Shown here: positions 9,064-18,468 of the stretch, piece by piece
How positions within the stretch are numbered: position 1 is the stretch's first letter
Layout: each line of letters starts with the position of its first letter
Assembly: GCA_016711705.1 (NCBI GenBank)
Contig: JADJSK010000014.1
Location: 62,001-126,000 of the forward strand
DNA from: Candidatus Brachybacter algidus
GTDB lineage: Bacteria; Bacteroidota; Bacteroidia; Chitinophagales; Saprospiraceae
Length of the DNA stretch: 64,000 nucleotides
Direction: 5' to 3'
Position numbers and translations under genes: made by a program
Notes under the pieces: model-generated
The model's database searches: none
Seen by the model: the letters and a program-made list of their open reading frames with translations, nothing else
Told to the model about the DNA's origin: nothing

Positions 9064-12000
9064 CTATTGTATGGGAGCAGCAAAAACTGATGGATCCGCC
9101 ATTGATCTTTCTCTTATAATTGGTAGGGTCTCATCAATGAAGGTTTGTATATCACGGTACAGTCCTGTCAGGTATTGGTCAGTCACTGGATTTGCATTGC
9201 CTAAATCCTGTACACGATCAGTTACCCTCGTCCTAGATTGAGCATGATATGGCCTAACGGGGTCTCTGGCAGCTGTGTGCATATGTGAGGTTGTCGAATT
9301 CGCTACGCGATCGGTACGGTACGAATGATTCGCAATAGTCTCATAGATTTCAATGTTCCTGCTTTCAACGCCAGCATTTCTTGCTGCTTGGCAATAGCGC
9401 TCCACATATTTAAAAAACTCATAATCCCTTAATGCTGTGGCAACGTCACCTGCTTCATGGATGATATGTTCCATCTCAGCTACATTAGAAATTGCACTCT
9501 GATAAGCTTCGGGACCACGAACTGAAACCCCACTGACTACTTGTCGGCCGGCTCCAGGACCAATGTAGGCCTCTGGTGTATGAAAGTTGGCTTCAATTTG
9601 CCTTGCGCTAATTGCCTCAGAGAGTTCTTCTATCATTGCTGGAGTCACATTTGGCGAATTAAGTTCTACCATCATGCGGTCAACTTCAGTCATCAAACGA
9701 TTTCTTTGTGTAACATTTTGAGCTGGAGTTAAGGAAGCTAATCTTCGAATTTCTTCGAGATCCGACCTATTTCCAATTCGCGACATCACCCTTGTCATTG
9801 CAGCTTCGTCGTGTCCAGCATAACTTATCATTCTGGCAAAATTGTATCTTTCTGTCAATTCGGTCATTCTTATCTGCAATCGAGAACGCCCCGCTGCGCT
9901 CAACTGTGCCATAATTCGTTCATATTGAGATAATCTACCAGCTTCAGTATAGAAATTCATCCGTAACATCTGACTCCAGTTTTCGCCATACACAGCTTGC
10001 ATGTACCCTTCTGCTCGAATCAGGTTTTCTCCTGCCGCATTGCCAACCACATTAAGATCTACGTCGCTGATAAGTTCAGTACTTGCGGTACCCACTCTTT
10101 GTGCGCCATATCGTTCTTGTAGCACAACCAAAATCTGCTCCCTATAGCTGGATATACTTCTGGCGGCATTTTGGAGCTCAGGAGTAGCATTGCCCAATTG
10201 TTCCATCAATTGCCTCCAATTGCCGTGATCCTGAAGTAATTGTAGGATTGCAGATTCGTCATGTGCTATTATACGGGCAACTAGAGGGTTGTTCGGCTCC
10301 ATGAGGCGAGCTAATACTCCAGCGCGATGAGTAGCTGCTTCAATGTTGGATATCATATGTTGCCGTGCAGAGGACATAATTCGTTGAATGAAGACCTCTT
10401 GCGTCATTCCATCTGCAAACTGCCCTGAGGACGCAAGCGTTTGTGCTTCACGCCGAACTACTACTTCAAGCTGTTCTATACTTCTTGCTGCTCTAATATC
10501 TACTCTTATAGCTCTGAAAGCTGCTGCTGCACCTCCTATATCAGCCGCAGCTCCTACAATACTGATTGCAAGCCAAAACAAAGAAGGGTCTTCACTGGAA
10601 ATCGCTTGAGCTGGGTCTAGTGCTGAGCCGCTAGCGGCATTTTGGTTTTGAAAGTTTTCGATGTCATTAAACGCTTGTCCAATACTCAGTCCAGCACCAG
10701 CCACTCCAGCTGCTAAAGCCAATCCTCCTGTACCCATAGTTGCAACTATGGCTAGTCCAATTTGGAATGCGGCCATCATGCCTTGCTCTATGGCATCTTG
10801 GATTCCTCTATTTATGATATGTTGGGACATGAGGATGTTAGCACCCGATTCTGGGGCAAATCCCATAGCTTGTTTCGTGGGTTCAATCATGAAGCCCATG
10901 TTCCAGATTTTTATTTCGTTGCTCATCACTGCCGCTCTCGCAGTCATAAAATTTTGTAATACTTCATTGGTAACCCCAGCTACATTGTTTCCAACAGTAT
11001 CAGAATTGCCCGTAGCGATGGCTGATAAATTAATTGATTCCGACATTAGTATAGGGTAAATCAACCCTAATTCCCTTTTCCTTGCATCAAAGCGCTGACG
11101 CATGGCTTGAACTTCTCGAAGGATGTTCTGTCGTTCAGCGATATTACCACGCATGGCAAACCTTGACCCTGGTTCGCCTAACGGTTCCCGAAGATTATCT
11201 GCATCTTGCTGTCGGCTTTCATAAGTTGTCTTGAGGCTTACAAGGTCCCTGGCAGCTTGTCTGAGCCCATCCATTTGTCCCTGATTTGCTTCTCCTTGAT
11301 ATCTTGACTGCTCACGATGGGCGATGCGTGCATTTTGATTTAGAGTGTATAAAAGTACTTGTTTCCCTTTTGCTTCGAATCGGCTCGGCAAACTGGCTAC
11401 AATTGAATCAAACTCAGCTTCAGTGTGTAAATTTACACTTTCCAACAAATTCTGTATTTCGCGATTTAGTACTTCTCTCCTAGCCCTAATCCTTGTCACT
11501 TCTTCTGGTCGTTCAGGTCCACGACGGGGTCCACTGACAATCCCCCCTGGGCCTCTGTCTCCGCTATAGGAATCTAAGTCGAAGCCAGTGCTAGCTTCAT
11601 ACTCCCCGGTCTGCAAGGATATTTTTTCATTTCGTTTAACTCTCAATTCTGGCCAAATACTCAATTTTCGTGCTATATCAGTATCGTCGGATGTTGGCGT
11701 GGGCCGCTCCATATTGGTGATAGTCGTTGGATCAAAAACAAATGGAGTTCGAGCAGCGTCAGCTTGGTCGGCCCTTGCCCCCAAGTCCTCATCTGTAATC
11801 ATTTGAATAACAAATGAGGATTTCTTTTGGATAATATTAGATTGAGTGACTAGTTTGGAGGCTGTTTTTATGGAATCTTCTTTCATTTGCACAGCCATCC
11901 GACCTCCTTCATCCGCCTCCGCTTCCAATCCCTTATCATCATTCAAGGGCATACCATTCACTTCATTATTTGCCTGCACGCGTCCTTCCCTTTGTTGCTG

Positions 12001-12492
12001 TACATGAGTCAATTCGTGCCCAAGTAATTCCTGACCACTCTGAGATGATGGATCATATTGTCCCGGGGCGAAGTGGATGTCATTGCCTTGTGTATAAGCC
12101 AAGGCTCCTGCATCTGTGGCGCTTTTTGAATCTGAATGAATATTAACATCGGAGAAGTCAGTGCCAAAACTACTGGACATTTTATTAAGCGTTTCATCAG
12201 GCATACCTGAAGAAGAGGAACTTTTGAGTTGGAATACCGGTGGCTTCGCTTGACTCAATTGGTTCAAATTATTTTTGTCTCCAGGTGGATCGGCATCACC
12301 CGTGTCATAACTAAGTGATGAAAAGTCTTCTATGGATTTTTCTTGAACCTCTTCCTCTTTTTTTAATTTAGCTGGAGTATTATTTGTTGGATTTACCTGA
12401 AGTTGAAAGATGGGCGGATTAATAGCTATGCCAGACGCCTGATGCTGATCAGATGTTACTTCTGCTTGCTTGATTAGATTATCTTTTTCCAA
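9064..12492 (-). CDS. Large DUF4157 protein, candidate polymorphic toxin or eCIS cargo
   Basis: 1142 residues, no signal peptide. The first ~200 residues are nearly the same as in the two downstream paralogues (leader, then DUF4157 with HELTHVQQQ near residue 157). The rest is unrelated to them. Residues ~330-560 are charged and helical (ARREVLNREIQNLLESVNLH). A glycine/alanine-rich hydrophobic stretch near 574-602 (IVATMGTGGLALAAGVAGAG) resembles the membrane-interacting region of pore-forming or translocating toxins. The C-terminal ~170 residues (from YIGPGAGRQVVSGVSVRGPE) match no family I recognise; histidines in HIIHEAG and NHSYRT could be catalytic. No separate immunity gene is obvious. 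It is first in the row, 237 bp before the split copy. Confidence 0.75.
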   Translation of the reverse strand: MEKDNLIKQAEVTSDQHQASGIAINPPIFQLQVNPTNNTPAKLKKEEEVQEKSIEDFSSLSYDTGDADPPGDKNNLNQLSQAKPPVFQLKSSSSSGMPDETLNKMSSSFGTDFSDVNIHSDSKSATDAGALAYTQGNDIHFAPGQYDPSSQSGQELLGHELTHVQQQREGRVQANNEVNGMPLNDDKGLEAEADEGGRMAVQMKEDSIKTASKLVTQSNIIQKKSSFVIQMITDEDLGARADQADAARTPFVFDPTTITNMERPTPTSDDTDIARKLSIWPELRVKRNEKISLQTGEYEASTGFDLDSYSGDRGPGGIVSGPRRGPERPEEVTRIRARREVLNREIQNLLESVNLHTEAEFDSIVASLPSRFEAKGKQVLLYTLNQNARIAHREQSRYQGEANQGQMDGLRQAARDLVSLKTTYESRQQDADNLREPLGEPGSRFAMRGNIAERQNILREVQAMRQRFDARKRELGLIYPILMSESINLSAIATGNSDTVGNNVAGVTNEVLQNFMTARAAVMSNEIKIWNMGFMIEPTKQAMGFAPESGANILMSQHIINRGIQDAIEQGMMAAFQIGLAIVATMGTGGLALAAGVAGAGLSIGQAFNDIENFQNQNAASGSALDPAQAISSEDPSLFWLAISIVGAAADIGGAAAAFRAIRVDIRAARSIEQLEVVVRREAQTLASSGQFADGMTQEVFIQRIMSSARQHMISNIEAATHRAGVLARLMEPNNPLVARIIAHDESAILQLLQDHGNWRQLMEQLGNATPELQNAARSISSYREQILVVLQERYGAQRVGTASTELISDVDLNVVGNAAGENLIRAEGYMQAVYGENWSQMLRMNFYTEAGRLSQYERIMAQLSAAGRSRLQIRMTELTERYNFARMISYAGHDEAAMTRVMSRIGNRSDLEEIRRLASLTPAQNVTQRNRLMTEVDRMMVELNSPNVTPAMIEELSEAISARQIEANFHTPEAYIGPGAGRQVVSGVSVRGPEAYQSAISNVAEMEHIIHEAGDVATALRDYEFFKYVERYCQAARNAGVESRNIEIYETIANHSYRTDRVANSTTSHMHTAARDPVRPYHAQSRTRVTDRVQDLGNANPVTDQYLTGLYRDIQTFIDETLPIIRERSMADPSVFAAPIQ

Positions 12493-12787
12493 AAGGTACT
12501 CTCAGGTAAGTGCTTTAATTAAACGAAGCAGAATTAATTATTTTACTATTATTTTGCCTTATGATATTTGTGTTCAGGCTATTTACTAGGTTACCAATTT
12601 AAATCAAATAACTAAAGTTTCGGCGATATAAATATTTTCTAAAAGTTTTGCTATGACTTAATCTAAGGTAGAAATTAGAAATTAGTTAATCTGGAATTCT
12701 TTGCTTCCAAAATCAAAATAGATAACTTGATGAAAATAGAACAGAGATGACACTAAATTTTTATAATAGATTAATACTCCATATATT

Positions 12788-12886
12788 TTAGCCACTACCG
12801 CGAAGCAGCATCGCAGATAATTTCACTAATTTTCACGAATAAATTCGTGTTAGATGCAATGCATCATTCGTGCAATTAGTGGCTAA
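12788..12886 (-). repeat. MITE-like 99-bp element with terminal inverted repeats
   Basis: Ends TTAGCCACTA (12788-12797) and TAGTGGCTAA (12877-12886) are perfect 10-bp inverted repeats. The interior holds TTTCACGAAT and AAATTCGTG arms, so the transcript could fold into a long hairpin. Read on the minus strand it is homologous to 36881-36990 and 37271-37370 (shared words GATGC-GCATCTAACACGAAT and GAAATTATCTGCGATGCTGC). No coding capacity; probably a non-autonomous mobile or REP-like element. Confidence 0.8.
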
Positions 12887-12996
12887 TAATTCTTTTTTGG
12901 GCGAATGCTCAAATGAGCGTATAAAGTTTAAATCTAAACAACTTATGTCAAATACTTGAACTGTAAAAACTTAGTTTTAGTTATATAGAAGACAAT

Positions 12997-13035
12997 AGAA
13001 GCTTGCCCGACAAAGCTTTAGCGGCGGCGGGTCAG
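12997..13035 (+). repeat. Dispersed GC-rich repeat, copy 1
   Basis: AGAAGCTTGCCCGACAAAG and a following AGCGGCGGCGGG parallel AGAAGCTTGTCCGACAAAG and AGCTAAGGCGGGG at 31487-31524. Both copies are intergenic. Function unknown. Confidence 0.55.
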
Positions 13036-13210
13036 AATAAAACTTCGATGGTTGAACCCAGCAAATGAAACCATTTAAAATAAATTGAATAAAATAGAGA
13101 ATTGAATTAACTGTTTAGAAATCAATATTATAGGTCTTTATATATTACAATAGTTATATATTTACACTATTGTTTACCAATGGTATAATCAACTCCGAAA
13201 CTTCAATCAA

Positions 13211-13240
13211 ATAAAAAAGGCAGATCTTATGACCTGCCTT
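13211..13240 (-). terminator. Rho-independent terminator of the S46 peptidase gene
   Basis: On the minus strand, AAGGCAGGTC (13240-13231), loop ATAA, then GATCTGCCTT (13226-13217) followed by a T-run to 13211. The stem has one G-T pair. It lies 25 bp after the stop codon at 13265. Confidence 0.8.
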
Positions 13241-13264
13241 CAATTTTACTTTTTACCTTGAGTT

Positions 13265-15487
13265 TTACTTCTTAGCAGATGGTTTTTTCGTAACACCTTT
13301 TGGAGTGGTTTTCACCCCTTTAGGTTTGCTTTTAGGATGTACTAACTTCATTTCATCCACAATATGCTTCGCGTCACCGTATTTATCGATGATAAACAAT
13401 ACATATCTGATGTCAACCATGATATTTCTGCAAATAGATGCGTCGTAGTTATAATCACTCATCGTGCCTTCCCACACTCTATCAAAGTTCAAACCTATAA
13501 GATTGCCATAGGCATCAATAGCCGGACTGCCGCTATTTCCTCCGGTAGTATGATTAGTTGCTATGAATGCAACAGGTATTTTTCCATTCTCTGCATAAGG
13601 ACCGAAATCTTTCTTTTCGTACAATTCAATTAATTTTGGAGGAAGATCAAATTCGTAATTCCCCGGTATATATTTTTCCATAACGCCGTCAAGGTATGTT
13701 TGGAATTCATATTTTACAGCATCACGCGGCGCATAACTATTGACCTTTCCATAAGTCACTCTAAGAGTTGAGTTGGCATCAGGATAAAATTTTCTGTCCT
13801 TAAATACTTCCATCTGAGCAGCCATATATCGCTCCATGCCAGAGGTTACCTTCCCTTCATACAAAGTAACATTTGGTGCAACCTTTACATTGTACTGGTC
13901 GATCATCTCCTTGTAAAAAATGTATGCAGGATCAGATTTGATTGAATTGGCCAAGTCTTCAGGTTTTTTTATCAACAATTCGTTCAATTTTTCTTCAGAA
14001 TTGAGATATGATGCGTCAAACAATGCCTTTACATTTGCAGTGTATTGATCTGAGTTTGGAGCCAACGACTCCAGGCCTTTAAAGATGTATTCTTTATCTA
14101 CATCATTATAATACATCTGTAGAAGAGCAGCAAATGTCTCTTCATCGATTTTTCTTTCATAATTTTTGAAATAGCCTGGTCCCCATGATTTTACAGCATC
14201 GGCTTTTTTCATCATTTCTTCCCCACCATTTTTCTCAAACGCATTTACCAGAGCGTCTAGTTTTGAATAGTATCTGAGCATCTCAATGTTTGTGCGAAGT
14301 ATCTCGAGACTATATTCACGTATTTTAACATAGTCATTAGACTTTATCACATTGGCATTTAATTCTTCCAAAACACCTCCATATTTTGCTTTTAATGCGG
14401 CATTGGAGTTAAGTAATCTATTATACTCCGCTTCGTACTTCTGCTTTTTACCAAAGGCATCCGTTTTCTTCAACCCTTCCATTTCGCCCTGCCACTTTTT
14501 CCAACCATTGGATATTCCGGCAGCTTTAGTAACATATTTGATCTTGACAGCTTCACTTGCCACCATATATTTATGCATGATGTCAAGTGCTCTGGTTCGC
14601 AATGCCACTTTAACAGGATCGCTCAGGTCAGTGATTTGCTTTATAGATTCTGAAGGCAGATATTCATTGGTTGATCCTGGGAATCCAAAGACCATTGTAA
14701 AATCCCCTTCCTTGATACCATCCATGGATATTGGTAGAAAATGGCGCGGTTTGAATGGTACGTTGTCACTTGAATAATCGGCAGGCTTGTTGTTTTTATC
14801 AGCATAGATCCTGAACATGGAAAAATCACATGTATGACGCGGCCAGATCCAATTGTCTGTATCTACTCCGAAATTTCCTATTGAAGAAGGTGGAGCGCCA
14901 ACCAATCTTACGTCCCGATATGTTTCTGTTACAAAAAGGTAATATTGATTCCCTTTATAAAATGAACGGACCAATATCTCCTGATAACTCTCCTTTGCGT
15001 AATTTTTCTTTAGTTGCTCCATGTTTTTGTCCACCATACTTTGCTTTTCTGAAGCAGACATTTTATCAGTTACACCTTTAAGAATTGAAGTGCTGACATC
15101 CGCCATCGAAATGATGAAAGTTGCCGTCAATCCAGGATTTGACAATTCTTCTTTCTGAGACTTAGCCCAAAATCCTTTGTCTACGTAATTGTTTTCCAAA
15201 GAAGAATGGCTTTGGATCTGACCATATCCACAATGATGATTGGTCAAAAGCAAACCGGATCCAGATATGATTTCTCCTGTGCAACCTCCGCCAAATTGAA
15301 CTATGGCATCCTTCAGGCTTCCTTTATTGACACTATAAATATCTTCAGCTGACATCTTCATACCCATGGATTGCATTTCTTTTTCATTCATTTGTTGAAG
15401 TAAAAATGGCAGCCACATTCCCTCTCCGGCAAATATTGGAAGACTGGAAAAAACAAAAAGAAAAGTTAAAATTATCGACTTGATCAT
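13265..15487 (-). CDS. S46 family dipeptidyl-peptidase, DPP11-like (acidic P1 preference)
   Basis: 740 residues with a signal peptide (cleavage near FAG). S46 exopeptidases release dipeptides from peptide N-termini in the periplasm of asaccharolytic Bacteroidota. The catalytic His lies in LLLTNHHCGYG (H85), the Asp in RHTCDFSMFRIYAD (~227) and the Ser in GGNSGSPAID (~655). The sequence after the Ser, GLNFDRVWEGTM, carries Arg at the position that separates DPP11 (Arg, Asp/Glu preference) from DPP7 (Gly), so Asp/Glu specificity is inferred. A Lys/Pro-rich tail (KGVKTTPKGVTKKPSAKK) extends beyond the usual end. Transcribed alone, with its own terminator. Confidence 0.93.
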   Translation of the reverse strand: MIKSIILTFLFVFSSLPIFAGEGMWLPFLLQQMNEKEMQSMGMKMSAEDIYSVNKGSLKDAIVQFGGGCTGEIISGSGLLLTNHHCGYGQIQSHSSLENNYVDKGFWAKSQKEELSNPGLTATFIISMADVSTSILKGVTDKMSASEKQSMVDKNMEQLKKNYAKESYQEILVRSFYKGNQYYLFVTETYRDVRLVGAPPSSIGNFGVDTDNWIWPRHTCDFSMFRIYADKNNKPADYSSDNVPFKPRHFLPISMDGIKEGDFTMVFGFPGSTNEYLPSESIKQITDLSDPVKVALRTRALDIMHKYMVASEAVKIKYVTKAAGISNGWKKWQGEMEGLKKTDAFGKKQKYEAEYNRLLNSNAALKAKYGGVLEELNANVIKSNDYVKIREYSLEILRTNIEMLRYYSKLDALVNAFEKNGGEEMMKKADAVKSWGPGYFKNYERKIDEETFAALLQMYYNDVDKEYIFKGLESLAPNSDQYTANVKALFDASYLNSEEKLNELLIKKPEDLANSIKSDPAYIFYKEMIDQYNVKVAPNVTLYEGKVTSGMERYMAAQMEVFKDRKFYPDANSTLRVTYGKVNSYAPRDAVKYEFQTYLDGVMEKYIPGNYEFDLPPKLIELYEKKDFGPYAENGKIPVAFIATNHTTGGNSGSPAIDAYGNLIGLNFDRVWEGTMSDYNYDASICRNIMVDIRYVLFIIDKYGDAKHIVDEMKLVHPKSKPKGVKTTPKGVTKKPSAKK

Positions 15488-15502
15488 TCTATTATATTTT
15501 AA

Positions 15503-15535
15503 TTGCCCAAACTTAATAAAATGAAAGTATTTTTG
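15503..15535 (+). promoter_or_regulatory. Candidate promoter for the PKD-cyclophilin gene
   Basis: TATTTTTG (15528-15535) fits TANNTTTG and lies 20 bp before the ATG. A TTG at 15503-15505 is 22 bp upstream. Spacing is acceptable for the Bacteroidota housekeeping promoter. Confidence 0.45.
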
Positions 15536-15555
15536 CCGGAAATTTGAAATAAAAT

Positions 15556-16437
15556 ATGAGTAAATATATATTAATCTTATCCATTAGTCTATTAATGTCA
15601 AGTTGTGCGAAACCAATTGCCGACTTTAGTATTATATCAAGTAGTAAGAAGGTGATCACTGAACAGAAGTTTGAAAATAAGTCTTCTAAAGCGACCTCTT
15701 ATACATGGGATTTTGGCGATGGCAATACATCTACAGAAGTTTCTCCAGCGCATAAATATACACATAGTGGAAAATACGAAGTAACCCTTAAAGCAAGTGA
15801 CGGAAAAAAATCAACAAATAAAAAGATGGAATTAAATATTGAACCGCCATTGCACTGCCAGGTGCTAGTGGAGACGGAATTTGGAAATATGTTAATACAA
15901 TTGTCTGACGCGACACCATTACACAGAGATAATTTTATCAAATTGGTAGAAAGTGGTTTTTATGATGGATTGGCATTTCACAGAGTGATAAAGAATTTCA
16001 TGATCCAAGGAGGTGATCCAAATTCTAAGGAAGAAAATGGACAGAATCTAGGAAGTGGTGGTCCAGGCTATACTATACCCGCAGAGTTCGTAGACTCTTT
16101 ATATCATTTAAAAGGCGCATTAGCTGCCGCAAGAACCGGTGGTCCAGGCAATCCTGAAAAAAGATCTTCAGGTTCGCAGTTTTATATCGTGCAAGGACTT
16201 CCTACTGATGAATCAGTGCTCACATCCAAGGAAGCACAAGGCAATTTCAGATATCCAACCAGCGTTAAAGAAGAGTATGAAACTATCGGTGGTACACCTC
16301 ATCTTGACAGAGAATATACTGTATTCGGGAGAGTAATAGAAGGTCTTGATGTGATCGACAAAATAGCTGCTCAGCCCACAGCCCCTGGTGATCGGCCAAT
16401 GAAACCTATTAGAATGAAGATTATTTCAATAAAATAA
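15556..16437 (+). CDS. PKD-domain peptidyl-prolyl cis-trans isomerase lipoprotein
   Basis: 293 residues. A lipoprotein signal (LMSSCAK, Cys at about 17) targets it to the envelope. A PKD-like domain spans ~22-95 (TSYTWDFGDGNTST, then SPAHKYTHSGKYEVTL). A cyclophilin domain spans ~98-293 with FHRVIKNFMIQGGDP, the GSQFYIV core and VFGRVIEGLDVIDKI. Cyclophilins isomerise prolyl peptide bonds during folding; an envelope form would assist secreted and outer-membrane proteins. The internal stretch around YPTSVKEEYETIGGTPHLD is an insertion typical of Bacteroidota cyclophilins. The desaturase gene begins 26 bp downstream. Confidence 0.92.
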   Translation: MSKYILILSISLLMSSCAKPIADFSIISSSKKVITEQKFENKSSKATSYTWDFGDGNTSTEVSPAHKYTHSGKYEVTLKASDGKKSTNKKMELNIEPPLHCQVLVETEFGNMLIQLSDATPLHRDNFIKLVESGFYDGLAFHRVIKNFMIQGGDPNSKEENGQNLGSGGPGYTIPAEFVDSLYHLKGALAAARTGGPGNPEKRSSGSQFYIVQGLPTDESVLTSKEAQGNFRYPTSVKEEYETIGGTPHLDREYTVFGRVIEGLDVIDKIAAQPTAPGDRPMKPIRMKIISIK

Positions 16438-16463
16438 ACTAACTTTACACAAATTTTTACGCT

Positions 16464-17546
16464 ATGTCATCAGTGCACGTTTTTCCTAAATTTCCTCACG
16501 TTCGAAAATCACTTCATAATGAATTAAGGAGTCGTGTTCAGGAGTATTTTGAAAAAAATAATATCAAACAAACAGGTAACAGACCTCTTTATTTGAAAGC
16601 AATAATCTTGCTTTCTTTATTTGGTTTGACTGTATTACACTTATTTATATTCCAGCCTCATTGGGCTATCGCGTTGACAGAATGTGTAATTTTAGGTTTG
16701 TTAATTGCTGCTATTGGTTTCAATGTAATGCATGATGGAAGTCATGGTAGTTTCAGTGGAAGGAAGAATAGCAATAAATTGGCAGCTTATACCATGAGTA
16801 TGCTTGGTGCCAGTCATTATTTTTGGAATATTAAGCACAATCTTATCCATCACACTTTCACAAATGTGGATGGTATAGATGATGATATTGAAGTGGGTAA
16901 ATTAATGAGATTTGCTCCGACTCAGGAAAAATTTAAGGCACACAGATTCCAACATATTTATTTTGTTGGGTTATATATGTTGATGTATGCTTATTGGGTA
17001 TTTGGATCTGACTATAAAAAATATTTCAAGAAAAGAATCGGAGATTTTCCATTAACTGATATGACTACCAAAGTACATGTTAGATTTTGGATGGTAAAGA
17101 TTTGGCATGCGCTTGTATTCTGTGCATTACCTATCTATTTATTCGGATTCTTTCCTTGGTTACTTGGTTTCTTGGTTATGAATATCGTAGCAGGGTTTAT
17201 GTTAAGTATCGTTTTCCAATTAGCTCATACTGTAGAGCACACTGACTTTCCGGTGGCAGATGCAGATACCAATAAATTTCAGGATGAATTTGCAGCGCAC
17301 CAAATTAAAACTACTGCCAACTTCGGCACTAAGAATAAGTTTGTGAGTTGGTACGTTGGAGGTTTGAATTTCCAGATTGAGCATCATTTATTTCCTAAGA
17401 TTTCTCATACACATTATCCGGCTATTAGTGGTATCATTAAGAAGGTGTGTGACGAATATGAGTTGAAATATATCGAATATAAGACGGTGGCATCTGCTGT
17501 CCGTGCTCATGTAAACTTTCTTAAGCAAATGGGGACTGCAGGATAG
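16464..17546 (+). CDS. Front-end type fatty acid desaturase
   Basis: 360 residues with four hydrophobic segments (two near 45-90, more near 165-180 and 205-245) and all three histidine boxes: HDGSHGS, HNLIHHTFTN and the third box QIEHHLF. The Gln-containing third box is typical of front-end (delta-5/6) acyl desaturases and linoleoyl-CoA desaturase-like proteins. No cytochrome b5 domain is fused, as usual in bacteria. It would insert a double bond into membrane-bound acyl chains with di-iron and an electron donor. Regiospecificity cannot be read from sequence. Confidence 0.9.
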   Translation: MSSVHVFPKFPHVRKSLHNELRSRVQEYFEKNNIKQTGNRPLYLKAIILLSLFGLTVLHLFIFQPHWAIALTECVILGLLIAAIGFNVMHDGSHGSFSGRKNSNKLAAYTMSMLGASHYFWNIKHNLIHHTFTNVDGIDDDIEVGKLMRFAPTQEKFKAHRFQHIYFVGLYMLMYAYWVFGSDYKKYFKKRIGDFPLTDMTTKVHVRFWMVKIWHALVFCALPIYLFGFFPWLLGFLVMNIVAGFMLSIVFQLAHTVEHTDFPVADADTNKFQDEFAAHQIKTTANFGTKNKFVSWYVGGLNFQIEHHLFPKISHTHYPAISGIIKKVCDEYELKYIEYKTVASAVRAHVNFLKQMGTAG

Positions 17547-17564
17547 TTTAATATAATTCCTGCG

Positions 17565-17592
17565 TTGGCCTTGCAATTTTTATGTACTTTTG
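17565..17592 (+). promoter_or_regulatory. Promoter for the glucokinase gene
   Basis: TTG (17565-17567), 17-bp spacer, TACTTTTG (17585-17592), matching the Bacteroidota promoter. The -7 box is 36 bp before the ATG at 17629. Confidence 0.55.
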
Positions 17593-17628
17593 AGGGATTA
17601 AATATCTGTTGATCCTTAAAAATAGTAC

Positions 17629-18381
17629 ATGAATCCTAATCATATTTTAGGTTTTGATATCGGAGGCACCGGAATAAAAGGTGCTATTGTCGATGTTACC
17701 ACCGGCGAATTAGTAACAGAAAGAGTTAAAGTGCTAACTCCGGATCCTGCCACGCCTGATGCCATAGGTCATGCAGTCCAGACTATTACAGAGCAATTTG
17801 AATACAAAGGAATTATTGGTTGTGGCTTCCCTGCCATCGTTAAAAATGGAATTGCTTTATCAGCTTCTAATATTGATAAATCCTGGATCAATGCGAATGT
17901 TGAAAATCTTTTGTCCAAGTATTCTGCATGTCCTGTTTACGTGGCGAATGACGCAGACGTAGCCGGTATGGCTGAACAGGCATTTGGATTTGCAGCGAAT
18001 CAACCCGGTGTTGTCATCGTTCTCACCATAGGGACAGGTATTGGAAGCGCTTTGTTTTATAATGGAGTGCTGGTCCCAAATACTGAATTCGGTCATTTAA
18101 AATTCCACAAAAGCATCGCAGAACATTATGCTTCCAATATTGTAAGAAAAGAAAAACACCTAAATTGGGAAAAATTTGGTGGAAGGCTTGATGAATTTCT
18201 CAACCATCTTCAATTTATATTTTCTCCGAATCTTTTTATTATTGGTGGAGGCATAAGTAAGAAGTTTGACTTGTATAAACAGTACTTTACTTTAGAAACA
18301 AGTATTGTTCCGGCGAAATTTCAGAATGATGCCGGTGTCATCGGAGCAGCGCTGTATGCGCACCGAAAAAAGGAAAATTGA
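17629..18381 (+). CDS. ppgK: Polyphosphate glucokinase (ROK family)
   Basis: 250 residues. The N-terminal phosphate-binding loop GFDIGGTGIKGAIVD and the ROK motifs NDADVAGMAEQAFG and VLTIGTGIGSALFYNG are present, followed by EFGHLKF and the C-terminal FIIGGGISKKFD. The length and the absence of the ROK zinc motif with CxCGxxGC match polyphosphate-dependent glucokinase, which phosphorylates glucose to glucose-6-phosphate using polyphosphate (sometimes ATP). The cofactor choice is inferred from family resemblance. Cytoplasmic. It has its own promoter and is followed by a simple-repeat spacer. Confidence 0.85.
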   Translation: MNPNHILGFDIGGTGIKGAIVDVTTGELVTERVKVLTPDPATPDAIGHAVQTITEQFEYKGIIGCGFPAIVKNGIALSASNIDKSWINANVENLLSKYSACPVYVANDADVAGMAEQAFGFAANQPGVVIVLTIGTGIGSALFYNGVLVPNTEFGHLKFHKSIAEHYASNIVRKEKHLNWEKFGGRLDEFLNHLQFIFSPNLFIIGGGISKKFDLYKQYFTLETSIVPAKFQNDAGVIGAALYAHRKKEN

Positions 18382-18405
18382 GTATAGTTAGTTAAGAATT
18401 TTAAA

Positions 18406-18462
18406 CATTACTCATTACTCATTACCCATTATTATTCATTATTCATTATTCATTATTCATTA
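18406..18462 (+). repeat. Simple tandem repeat (ATTACTC / ATTATTC words)
   Basis: Successive CATTACTCATTACTC and ATTCATTATTCATT words fill the spacer between the glucokinase and pseudouridine synthase genes. Related words recur at 27280-27310 and 58735-58765, all intergenic. Confidence 0.85.
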
Positions 18463-18468
18463 CATCAG

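Larger units (their letters stand above)
12493..13210. other. Intergenic region, no gene, with dispersed repeats
   Basis: About 720 bp of AT-rich DNA between convergently placed minus-strand genes. It holds the 99-bp inverted-repeat element (12788-12886, listed separately) and a GC-richer stretch at 12997-13035 (AGAAGCTTGCCCGACAAAG followed by AGCGGCGGCGGG) that recurs in altered form at 31487-31524. No ORF with coding character is seen on either strand. Confidence 0.7.

Noticed and set aside
10661..11059. 132-residue plus-strand ORF opposite the large DUF4157 gene
   Set aside because: It is the complement of an Ala/Gly-rich helical coding region with no start context or family match.
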